Origin: an uncultured bacterium
GTDB lineage: Bacteria > Verrucomicrobiota > Kiritimatiellia > RFP12 > UBA3636
DNA: 43,740 nt
Assembly: GCA_902793555.1 (NCBI GenBank)
Contig: CADBEF010000027.1
Location: 1 to 43,740, forward strand
Direction of reading: 5' to 3'
Position numbers and translations under genes: made by a program. The number at the start of each line of letters is the position of its first letter. The stretch's first letter is position 1. Positions 32,840 through 39,613 of this stretch are shown one piece after another. Below the pieces are notes generated by a model. That model was not told the origin of the DNA and made no database searches. It was given only the letters and a program-made list of their open reading frames with translations.

Positions 32840-34291
32840 ATGGAGAAATCGGGCATTCATCCTCGCGTTTTCATTTCCTATTCGCGATCCGGGCACCCGG
32901 AAACCGTCTTGGATCTGGCTGACCGTCTGATCCAGGACGGCGTGGATGTCGTCGTGGATGAATACGATCTTGACCTTGGACACGATGTCAACCAGTTCAT
33001 GGAAAGGACGGCCAATGACACTTCGCTGACCCGTGTTCTGATCATGTGCGATCGCTCGTACATGGAGAAGGCGAACGCCCGGGCAGGCGGCGTAGGAAAA
33101 GAGGCCGTCATCATTTCGGAGGAAGTCTATTCGAAAACCGACCCTGGCAAGTTTATCCCCGTCATTCTCGAAAAGGACGAAGACGGAGCCGCGTTCCGTC
33201 CGACATTTCTCAAGTCGGCATTTTTCATCGACCTTTCCGAGGATCGTTTTTTCGATGTCAATTACGAGCGGTTGTTGAGAAACCTGTTTGGCCGTCTTCG
33301 TCGCAAAAAGCCCGAACTCGGCACGCCGCCGGAATATCTGCTTTCCGATACCAGCCCGACCTATCCGGGTCTGGCACGAATCCTTCGTGGGCTTCAGGCT
33401 CCCGATGTTCCGGTATCACGGAAACGGATTCTTTTCCGGGATGCCCGTGTTGAAATCAACGATGCCCTGTGGAGTTTTTCGTGCGGCGATTGGACGTCGC
33501 GTTCGTTGTTTGAAAAGATTGCCCAAACGAAACCCATCCGGGATTTCTGTCTGAAGGCGGTTCAGGAAGCATTCGACTCCGAGGCGGTCGACGCTCGTGG
33601 CATCGGCGACTTCGTTCAATCTCTCTACAATGGCTTTCCGGCCGTTTCCGGAACCTCCTATTCTTCGGTGGATCTGGAATACTTGGACTTCTTCTTTTGC
33701 GAAATCTTCATCGGCATAACGAGTTTCCTGTTGGAGACCGAGCAGTTCTCCGCATTGCACGAGTTGTTGTTCCGGACGTATTTCCTCCGTTCATCTCCCT
33801 TTGATGTCTCCCACGAGAAGCCTCATGAGTTCGAGTATTTCCGGCAGTATCTGGAACAAGTCGAGAAGGAAGGTCGCAAGCAGTCGAAATTCCAGCGGCG
33901 CTATTCCGTCACGGGCGATCTGTTGGTCGAACGGGAACTCCGTCCGTTTTGGACTGCAAAACAAATCCACAACGCGGACCTGTTTCTCTTCCAGATGGGC
34001 GAATTCGTAAATCGTGGGACCGAGAAGTGCTTCATCTGGCATCCCATGACCATTGCGAATTACTATTATGAGCAGCCATCGATTTGGAATCGTCTCGTTT
34101 CGCGGGAAGTCTGCAAAACAGTCCTTCCGCTCTTCGGGTTGAAATCCGTCGACGAGTTGAAGACGGAACTTTTGAAAACGAAGGAAACAAGCAGGAAAAT
34201 GAAATGGGGCGGCGGTTCGGCTCTGGCGATCGGCGGCATTCCGGGCATCGCGGATTGCATCGAGATTGACAAGATCGGAACCTTGATGTAG
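32840..34291 (+). CDS. SEFIR/TIR-domain effector-like protein
   Basis: A 483-residue protein. Residues about 8-150 form a SEFIR/TIR domain: PRVFISYSRSGHPETVLDLA, DRLIQDGVDVVVDEYDLDLG, TRVLIMCDRSYMEKAN, FIPVILEKDEDG. Many bacterial TIR domains cleave NAD or make cyclic ADP-ribose-type signals in abortive infection; whether this one is catalytic cannot be read here, though Glu/Asp residues lie after the third strand. The rest (about 200-483) is helical and unassigned, ending in a Gly-rich hydrophobic stretch (GGGSALAIGGIPGIADCIEI) that might insert in a membrane. Low GC like the two genes before it, which are close enough to be cotranscribed. Confidence 0.75.
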   Translation: MEKSGIHPRVFISYSRSGHPETVLDLADRLIQDGVDVVVDEYDLDLGHDVNQFMERTANDTSLTRVLIMCDRSYMEKANARAGGVGKEAVIISEEVYSKTDPGKFIPVILEKDEDGAAFRPTFLKSAFFIDLSEDRFFDVNYERLLRNLFGRLRRKKPELGTPPEYLLSDTSPTYPGLARILRGLQAPDVPVSRKRILFRDARVEINDALWSFSCGDWTSRSLFEKIAQTKPIRDFCLKAVQEAFDSEAVDARGIGDFVQSLYNGFPAVSGTSYSSVDLEYLDFFFCEIFIGITSFLLETEQFSALHELLFRTYFLRSSPFDVSHEKPHEFEYFRQYLEQVEKEGRKQSKFQRRYSVTGDLLVERELRPFWTAKQIHNADLFLFQMGEFVNRGTEKCFIWHPMTIANYYYEQPSIWNRLVSREVCKTVLPLFGLKSVDELKTELLKTKETSRKMKWGGGSALAIGGIPGIADCIEIDKIGTLM

Positions 34292-34316
34292 GAACTCTGG
34301 CAACGAGCGAAACACC

Positions 34317-35843
34317 ATGAAGCGCGACGAATCGCAGAATGTGGAATACAAGGAGTCCTGGCACGACAAGTATCTGGCCTGGATCTGCGGCTATGCCAAC
34401 GCGCAGGGCGGAACCATCTACTTCGGAATCGAAGACGGAACGAAAAAGCCCGTCGGCGTGAAGAACGCCAACCGGCTGATGGAGGACATCCCCAACAAGA
34501 TCCGGGACACGATGGGCATCGTCGCGGACGTGGCCCTTCTGCGCAAGAACGGCAAGGACGTGATCCGCGTCAAGGTGAAAAAGAGCGTTTTCCCCGTCTG
34601 CTACCGAGGCGAATACCACTACCGCTCCGGAGCCGTCAAGATGCTCCTGACCGGAACGGCGCTTACGGAGTTCCTCCTGTCGAAAAGCGGGATGGACTGG
34701 GACGCCGCGCCGACCTTCGGCGGATTCAAGAAGGACGAATACTCGTTCGCCACCCTGTCCGCCCGCTACAGGAAGGAGAACGGGAGAAAGCTTGCGGAGG
34801 CGGACTTCGAATCGTTCGGCCTGTCGCTGGCCGACGGCAGGCTGACGAATGCGGGGGCTCTTTTCGCCGACGATTGCCCGCTGCGCCATTCGCGGGTGTT
34901 CTGCACGCGCTGGAACGGCTGCGACATGGCGGCGGGCGTGATGGACGCGAAGGACGACCAGGAATATTCCGGCGGCATTCTTTCCATGCTCAGGTACGCC
35001 GAGGATTTCGTTCGCGTGAATTCAAGGCGGGCCTGGCGCAAACTGCCGCGAACGAGGATCGAGTTCGTCGAGTATCCGGAGCGGGCCGTTCACGAGGCGC
35101 TGGTCAACGCCTTCATCCATCGCGACTATCTCGTGACGGGTAGCGAAGTCCACGTGGACGTCTTCGACGACAGGCTTGAAATCACGTCCCCCGGCGGCAT
35201 GCCGGGCGAACGCGGCCTGGAGGACTTCGACATCCGCCGCATCCCGTCCATCCGCCGCAACCCGCTCTTGGCGGACATGTGCGAGCGGCTGAAGATCATG
35301 GAGCGTCGCGGGAGCGGATTCAAGAAGATCTTCGAGGACTACCTGAAGAACTTCCGGAACCCCGCGGCCCGGACGCCTTCGCTCGAATCTCGCCCGACCT
35401 ACTTTCGCATTGCGCTGCCGAATCTGATCTACGGGTTCGGAGACGATCAGTTGGCCGCGTTGGCGCGTTCCGCGACCCCAGTCACGACCCCAGTCACGAC
35501 CCCAGTCGTGCCCCCAGTCGCGCCCCCAGTCGCGCCCCCAGTCGCGCCCCCAGTCGCGCCCCCAGTCGCGCCCCCAGTCGCGCCCCCAGTCGCCAGACCG
35601 AGCGAATCCTTGGTTGACGAGGTGCAGCGGAAGGTTCTGTCCGTTCTTCGTGACAGCGTTCTTTCCACGTCCGAGTTGGCCCTGCGGGTTGGCATCAGTC
35701 AGCCGAAGGACCTGCGCAGACGCTATCTCCGGCTTCTTTTGGATATGGGGTTCGTGGAATACACGATTCCGCAGAAGCCGAATTCCCGTCTTCAAAAGTA
35801 TCGCCTGACTGAAAAGGGAAGCGCATTGGCAAACGTAAAATGA
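34317..35843 (+). CDS. AlbA_2 (Schlafen-like)/HATPase_c_4 regulator with C-terminal winged helix
   Basis: A 508-residue protein. N-terminal AlbA_2 domain (VEYKESWHDKYLAWICGYAN, GGTIYFGIEDG); central GHKL-type ATPase-like domain (PERAVHEALVNAFIHRDYLV, RLEITSPGGMPG, ERRGSGFKKIFEDY). Residues about 387-426 are a low-complexity linker of (T/A)PPV units encoded by ten 12-bp repeats. A winged-helix domain ends the protein (LSTSELALRVGISQPKDLRR). Such proteins are annotated as transcriptional regulators or RecG-like ATP-binding proteins and recur in defence islands. GC content rises again here, so it is not part of the low-GC block. Its 3' end overlaps the next gene by 4 nt (ATGA). Confidence 0.8.
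   Translation: MKRDESQNVEYKESWHDKYLAWICGYANAQGGTIYFGIEDGTKKPVGVKNANRLMEDIPNKIRDTMGIVADVALLRKNGKDVIRVKVKKSVFPVCYRGEYHYRSGAVKMLLTGTALTEFLLSKSGMDWDAAPTFGGFKKDEYSFATLSARYRKENGRKLAEADFESFGLSLADGRLTNAGALFADDCPLRHSRVFCTRWNGCDMAAGVMDAKDDQEYSGGILSMLRYAEDFVRVNSRRAWRKLPRTRIEFVEYPERAVHEALVNAFIHRDYLVTGSEVHVDVFDDRLEITSPGGMPGERGLEDFDIRRIPSIRRNPLLADMCERLKIMERRGSGFKKIFEDYLKNFRNPAARTPSLESRPTYFRIALPNLIYGFGDDQLAALARSATPVTTPVTTPVVPPVAPPVAPPVAPPVAPPVAPPVAPPVARPSESLVDEVQRKVLSVLRDSVLSTSELALRVGISQPKDLRRRYLRLLLDMGFVEYTIPQKPNSRLQKYRLTEKGSALANVK
35474..35593. repeat. 12-bp tandem repeat, 10 units, inside the AlbA/HATPase gene
   Basis: Three units GACCCCAGTCAC/GT then seven near-identical GCCCCCAGTCGC units encode a TPVT/PPVA linker. 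The unit is four codons, so slippage would lengthen or shorten the linker without frameshift. Confidence 0.9.
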
Positions 35844-36448
35844 ACGCAACCGCCGCAAACACCCCGCCTGCAAGGCGATCCCCGGGCGCCGTCCGAGCGG
35901 CATCGGTTCCTGACACCGTGAATTCCACCTTGCCCCATCTCGGCGATTTGTCGCTCCTGTCCCTTCCCGGCGCGACCGCCTTCCTCTCCTCGCGGCGCGG
36001 ATCGGCGAAGGCGGCGCTCGCGTGCCTCGAATGGGCCGAAGGTCGGCGCAATGACGCGCGGCCCGTGATCGGCGGGTTCCATTCGGACCTGGAGAAGGAC
36101 GTGCTGAAACTGCTCCTTCGCGGAACGTGCCCGATCGTTCTGGTGCTGGCGCGGGCTCTCTGGAAGGAAATCCCGGAAGAACTCTCCCGCCCGATCTCCT
36201 CGGGACGGCTGCTCGTCGTCTCCGCCGCACCAACCACTTCGCGCGTCTCGGCTGCCACCGCACTCCTGCGCAACCGCTTCGTCCTCGACCACGCCGCCGA
36301 AATCGTCGTCGGCACCCTAGAACCCGGCGGCGCCCTCGCGACCCTTCTCCGCGCCTACTCCGGAAGGCCCCTCCGCGTCTTTCACGGTTTGGACACTCGT
36401 ATTTCATACCGAGACAACAAATCGACCATTGGCCAGATTACACAATGA
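35840..36448 (+). CDS. DprA/Smf-like Rossmann-fold (SLOG superfamily) protein
   Basis: A 202-residue protein. From residue 35 it follows the DprA core: ATAFLSSRRGSAKAALACLE, RPVIGGFHSDLEKDVLKLLL, PIVLVLARAL, SGRLLVVSAAP, LLRNRFVLDHAAEIVVGTLE and PGGALATLL. It is a single domain without DprA's accessory modules. DprA-like folds belong to the SLOG group, some members of which bind nucleotide-derived signals (the SLOG domain of Thoeris ThsA). The start overlaps the previous gene and the end overlaps the RelA/SpoT-like gene, both as ATGA. The last 30 residues lie in AT-richer sequence that continues into the next gene, so the C-terminus may be recombinant. Confidence 0.75.
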   Translation: MNATAANTPPARRSPGAVRAASVPDTVNSTLPHLGDLSLLSLPGATAFLSSRRGSAKAALACLEWAEGRRNDARPVIGGFHSDLEKDVLKLLLRGTCPIVLVLARALWKEIPEELSRPISSGRLLVVSAAPTTSRVSAATALLRNRFVLDHAAEIVVGTLEPGGALATLLRAYSGRPLRVFHGLDTRISYRDNKSTIGQITQ

Positions 36449-37548
36449 ACATTTCGTGCTCAAAATCCTCGCTTAAGCGAATCGGTGCAAAACTTCGTCA
36501 TGGCGAATCATTGACTCCAGAAGAGGAATGTTGCTTTTCTGAATTCCGGCTGGGGCATCGGAATATCATTGAACAGTTTCGGATGCGTGCAAGACAGCAT
36601 CTGAAGAAAAAAGATCATCTGTTCGCATCCAGAATCAAAAAGCGACAGACGATCATTTGCAAACTCCAAGATCGGTTTTCGACGATGGATCTGACCCGCA
36701 TGCAAGATATTGCGGGATGCAGAATCTTTTTTCCTTCAATCAAGGACCTTGTGGCATTCCGTGCAACATTCTTACGGTTGAAACTTCGGAATGTTAAACG
36801 AATTTCGGAAGAAGGACAGTACGATTACATCAGCAAACCAAATCCCGTTACAGGTTACCGGGGAATTCATGATGTGTTTCAGGAGATGCCTACAGGATTG
36901 AAAGGCGAAATTCGCGCCAAAATTGAAGTTCAATACCGGACTTGGGTCCAGCATGCTTGGGCTACCGCACTAGAAATCTGGGACAACTACTATCAACATG
37001 GAGCCAAATTTGGCCGGGAACAGCCCGACGTACAACAATTCTTCCTTCTCGTTTCGGAACTGTTTTGGCGCTATCTTGACAACGGAAAGGCAAGCCCGAA
37101 ACTGGACATCTCCGCCAAAAAGCTGTTCGCCGACATTCGGCGGTATGATGAACAGCTCCAAGTCCTTGACAAGTTTGTGTCCATTTATAACTCTAAAATT
37201 CGCCCCCCCGCTCGAAGTAAAGTGAAAATCGTTCCGCACAAGCCTCAATCGCTTGTTCTCCAGCGTTCGATTGATGTTGAGACATCGAAGCCGCAACGTC
37301 TGATTGTCAAACAAACAAACTGGAACGAACTGGAAGAAAATCTGTTCAAGAACGAAAGAACGGAGCAGGGTTTTGATTTTGTGTTTGTCTGTACGGATCA
37401 GTATGCTCGAACATACAACAACTATCTGAACAACCCGGCTCAGTTCCTAAAGTACCTCCGTCGGGCCCTTGACCTTTGCAGAGAGGATGCGGTCGGCCTG
37501 TTTGGCAGACCTGACCGATTTTACCAAGCCCTTGATGTTGTCAGATAA
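36445..37548 (+). CDS. RelA/SpoT-domain nucleotide pyrophosphokinase-like protein
   Basis: A 367-residue protein. A helical N-terminus leads to the synthetase domain: RIKKRQTIICKLQDRFSTMD, MQDIAGCRIFFPSIKDL, DYISKPNPVTGYRGIHDVFQ (G-loop Tyr in GYRG-IH) and AKIEVQYRTWVQHAWATALE (catalytic Glu in E-x-Q-x-R-T). No HD hydrolase domain is seen. A C-terminal part of about 180 residues is unassigned. The family makes (p)ppGpp or, in toxic small synthetases (toxSAS, CapRel), (p)ppApp or pyrophosphorylated tRNA. Low GC. The 4-nt overlap with the DprA/SLOG-like gene suggests coupled function. An immediately following antitoxin gene is not seen, so the SLOG-like partner or its own C-terminus may control it. 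Confidence 0.82.
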   Translation: MNISCSKSSLKRIGAKLRHGESLTPEEECCFSEFRLGHRNIIEQFRMRARQHLKKKDHLFASRIKKRQTIICKLQDRFSTMDLTRMQDIAGCRIFFPSIKDLVAFRATFLRLKLRNVKRISEEGQYDYISKPNPVTGYRGIHDVFQEMPTGLKGEIRAKIEVQYRTWVQHAWATALEIWDNYYQHGAKFGREQPDVQQFFLLVSELFWRYLDNGKASPKLDISAKKLFADIRRYDEQLQVLDKFVSIYNSKIRPPARSKVKIVPHKPQSLVLQRSIDVETSKPQRLIVKQTNWNELEENLFKNERTEQGFDFVFVCTDQYARTYNNYLNNPAQFLKYLRRALDLCREDAVGLFGRPDRFYQALDVVR

Positions 37549-37731
37549 CCAGCATCCGACTGTTTCAGATCTAGCACTCCGAATGAAGAGCGATCAAAAC
37601 GGAGTGACATTTCCAGAGGGGACTTAAGGGAACAGGCCACTTTATAGTTCGCGAATGACCGCGGTTCTCAAATGACCGCAACGTGGCGATGCAACGTTGA
37701 ATCGTCACGTGAACGGGGCAAGGATTCGTGG

Positions 37732-37737
37732 TAGACT
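37732..37737 (+). promoter_or_regulatory. Extended -10 of the orphan small gene
   Basis: CGTGG-TAGACT; the box ends 7 nt before the ATG at 37745. The sequence 17 bp upstream (GTGAAC) is a weak -35. Confidence 0.5.
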
Positions 37738-37744
37738 CATCCGC

Positions 37745-37999
37745 ATGAACAACGGCGGGAACACTGGCGGGCGGGGACTGGCCTGTATCGTCGAACTCTT
37801 CGGGAGCGACGCTAACGGGCGGAAGATGATCGCGTGGGGGCGGAGGATCGGGTGCCGGGACGCGGGGCACGGGTTCGAGCCCGGCCGCGGGGTCTACACG
37901 CGGCTTCTCGTCGACGACGGCAACCCGCAGCAGCACAACTTCCTGATGGAACTCGTCGACAACCCCGTCGGTCTCCGGGCGATCCATCCCGCGGGTTGA
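37745..37999 (+). CDS. Small protein of unknown function
   Basis: An 84-residue protein (MNNGGNTGGRGLACIVELFG...). I do not recognise the family. It has no signal peptide, is Gly- and Arg-rich, and contains GRKMIAWGRRIGCRDAG and HNFLMELVDNPVGLRAIHPA. Codon use is GC-rich, unlike the RelA gene upstream. The start is chosen because a TGG-TAGACT box ends 7 nt before it, matching the leaderless promoters in this window. It precedes the HipBST operator by 10 nt. It could be a small accessory or antitoxin-like protein, or a conserved housekeeping protein that the islands flank. Confidence 0.5.
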   Translation: MNNGGNTGGRGLACIVELFGSDANGRKMIAWGRRIGCRDAGHGFEPGRGVYTRLLVDDGNPQQHNFLMELVDNPVGLRAIHPAG

Positions 38000-38007
38000 T
38001 CATTCTG

Positions 38008-38029
38008 TTTGTTCATTATGGTGAACAAA
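38008..38029. promoter_or_regulatory. hipBST operator (8-bp inverted repeat)
   Basis: TTTGTTCA-TTATGG-TGAACAAA, with perfect 8-bp arms, lies 53 nt upstream of hipB. A second half-site, TGAACAAAA, overlaps the hipB start codon. HipB-type antitoxins usually repress their own operon through such sites. A TATTCA -10-like box (38071-38076) lies between them and the start. Confidence 0.6.
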
Positions 38030-38081
38030 ATATGAAATTTTCGCTTGCGTTTTCTGAAAAAATGGTGCAGTATTCATTGCG

Positions 38082-38279
38082 ATGAACAAAACGGAGATCG
38101 GAAAGGCCCTTGCGGAGAGGCGGGACACGCTTGACATCACCCAGGCGAGACTGGCGAAGTTGAGCGGCGTGTCGGTGCACACCGTTTCGAACCTCGAGAC
38201 GGGCGGCGGCAACGTCACGCTCGACACGCTTCTCAAGGTGGCCGGCGTCCTCGGTTTCAAGGTGGAGGTCGGAACATGA
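38082..38279 (+). CDS. hipB: HipB-like XRE antitoxin/autorepressor
   Basis: A 65-residue helix-turn-helix protein: EIGKALAERRDTLDITQARL, KLSGVSVHTVSNLETGGGNV, LDTLLKVAGVLGFKVEVG. It is a typical HipB-size XRE domain without the longer C-terminal tail. It overlaps the next gene as ATGA. In three-gene HipBST modules HipB is mainly the DNA-binding repressor while HipS neutralises the kinase. The start codon overlaps a half-operator. Confidence 0.88.
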   Translation: MNKTEIGKALAERRDTLDITQARLAKLSGVSVHTVSNLETGGGNVTLDTLLKVAGVLGFKVEVGT

Positions 38280-38590
38280 GGAAGGGAACCGTCTACTGCT
38301 GCGGCGAGAAGGCCGGCGAGCTCGTGCGGGACGACGAGGGCTACCTCTTCCGATACGATCCGCTCTACTTCGCCGACTCGTCGAAGCCCGGCATCGCCGC
38401 GACGCTGCCGAAGACGCGGCGCGAATACCGCTCGAAGGTCCTCTTCCCGTTCTTCTTCGGGCTTCTCGCCGAAGGCGCGCAGAAGGAGCGCCAATGCCGC
38501 GAATTGCACATCGACGAGAACGACCACTTCACGCGCCTTCTGGAAACGAGCGCCTGCGGCGCGATCGGAGCGGTGTATGTTGCGCCTTGA
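38276..38590 (+). CDS. hipS: HipS-like N-terminal subdomain of HipA (antitoxin)
   Basis: A 104-residue protein corresponding to the N-subdomain 1 of HipA kinases: VYCCGEKAGELVRDDEGYLF, PLYFADSSKPGIAATLPKT, LFPFFFGLLAEGAQKERQCR, TSACGAIGAVYVAP. In HipBST systems this piece is separate and acts as the antitoxin. Its end overlaps the kinase gene by 14 nt in another frame, a real gene split rather than a sequencing break, because both flanking overlaps are typical of translational coupling. Confidence 0.85.
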   Translation: MRKGTVYCCGEKAGELVRDDEGYLFRYDPLYFADSSKPGIAATLPKTRREYRSKVLFPFFFGLLAEGAQKERQCRELHIDENDHFTRLLETSACGAIGAVYVAP

Positions 38591-39467
38591 CTTCTCCGTC
38601 GACGACCTGAACCTCGCGGAGAACCGCGACAAGACGCGGCGCTCGTCGGTCTCCGGCGTCCAGGACAAGGTGCAGCTGCGGCGCGTCCGCGGCGGCTTCG
38701 AGGTTGTCGAGTCCGGCGGCGACTACATCCTCAAGCCCGTCCCCAGGAACACGTCCGCGGAACTGGCGGCGGACCTTCCCGCCAACGAGGCGTTCACGAT
38801 GGATGTCGCGGGACGCCTTTTCGGAATCCGGACGGCCGAACACGCGCTGGTCGAAATGAAGGACGGCGAACCGGCCTACCTCACGAAGCGGTTCGACCGC
38901 CGGAACGGCGTGCCGGTCCAGCAGGAGGACTTCTGCCAGCTGGCGGGACGCTCGCCGGAGACGCACGGGCCGAACTACAAATACGACTCCAGCTACGAAG
39001 AGCTCGCCGGTCTGGTCCGCCGGTTCTGTCCGGCCGCGGCGGTGGAAAACCCGAAGGTCTTCGCCGTCGTCCTCTTCAACTACGTCTTCGCGAACGGCGA
39101 CGCCCACCTGAAGAACTTCTCGCTCTTCCGCAGCGAGCAGGGCGACTACATCCTCACGCCCGCCTACGACCTCCTCAACACCTCCGTTCATTTCCCGAAC
39201 GAGCCGTCGGCGGCCGGACTGGAGTTCTTCGCCGACGGGCATTACACCGCCGCCTACGAAAAACTGGGATTCTACTCGTCGGCCGATTTCGTGGAGCTCG
39301 GCGGGGCGTTCGGCGTTCCCGAGGACGAAGTGCGGGACGGGCTCGCAGGATACGCCGCCCGGCAGGAGGCCGTGGAGCGCCTGCTCGCGGCCTCGCGCCT
39401 CTCGCCCGAGGCGAAGGCGCGCTACCTCGCCAAGTTCCGCGACCGTCTCCGCGCCATTGCGCAGTGA
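38577..39467 (+). CDS. hipT: HipT-like Ser/Thr kinase toxin
   Basis: A 296-residue HipA-type kinase lacking the N-terminal subdomain. Motifs: SSVSGVQDKV (P-loop-like Ser motif; the known HipT has an S-x-S phosphorylation pair here), DYILKPVPR (ATP Lys), NEAFTMDVAGRLFGI, YLTKRFDRRNG, LFNYVFANGDAHLKNFSLF (catalytic loop) and LTPAYDLLNT (metal-binding Asp). HipA and HipT phosphorylate aminoacyl-tRNA synthetases (GltX, TrpS), stopping translation. Order and overlaps match hipBST. The trp genes lie in the same window, but that proximity may be chance. Confidence 0.87.
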   Translation: MLRLDFSVDDLNLAENRDKTRRSSVSGVQDKVQLRRVRGGFEVVESGGDYILKPVPRNTSAELAADLPANEAFTMDVAGRLFGIRTAEHALVEMKDGEPAYLTKRFDRRNGVPVQQEDFCQLAGRSPETHGPNYKYDSSYEELAGLVRRFCPAAAVENPKVFAVVLFNYVFANGDAHLKNFSLFRSEQGDYILTPAYDLLNTSVHFPNEPSAAGLEFFADGHYTAAYEKLGFYSSADFVELGGAFGVPEDEVRDGLAGYAARQEAVERLLAASRLSPEAKARYLAKFRDRLRAIAQ

Positions 39468-39562
39468 TCCGCGGGCGCCGGTCCGGTCTCGCCGCTCCGC
39501 GGTTCGCTGAAGGCGTCCGAAAGGCACCATTTCAAGCGCGGCGGCTTGCCCGCCGCGCCACC

Positions 39563-39613
39563 AAGCCCGCTCCGCGCGGGCGCGGCGCAGCCGCGACCGC
39601 GCGGAGCGGGCTT
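39563..39613. terminator. Large hairpin between convergent hipT and glycosyltransferase genes
   Basis: AAGCCCGCTCCGCGCG (39563-39578) pairs perfectly with CGCGCGGAGCGGGCTT (39598-39613), a 16-bp stem with a 19-nt loop. The right arm runs into the stop codon of the minus-strand glycosyltransferase gene. No long T-run is present. It is probably a bidirectional terminator or transcript-end stabiliser. Confidence 0.6.

Noticed and set aside
32840-34291. Canonical Thoeris
   Set aside because: No SIR2-domain ThsA is present; the SEFIR/TIR protein is longer than ThsB and has its own C-terminal domain.
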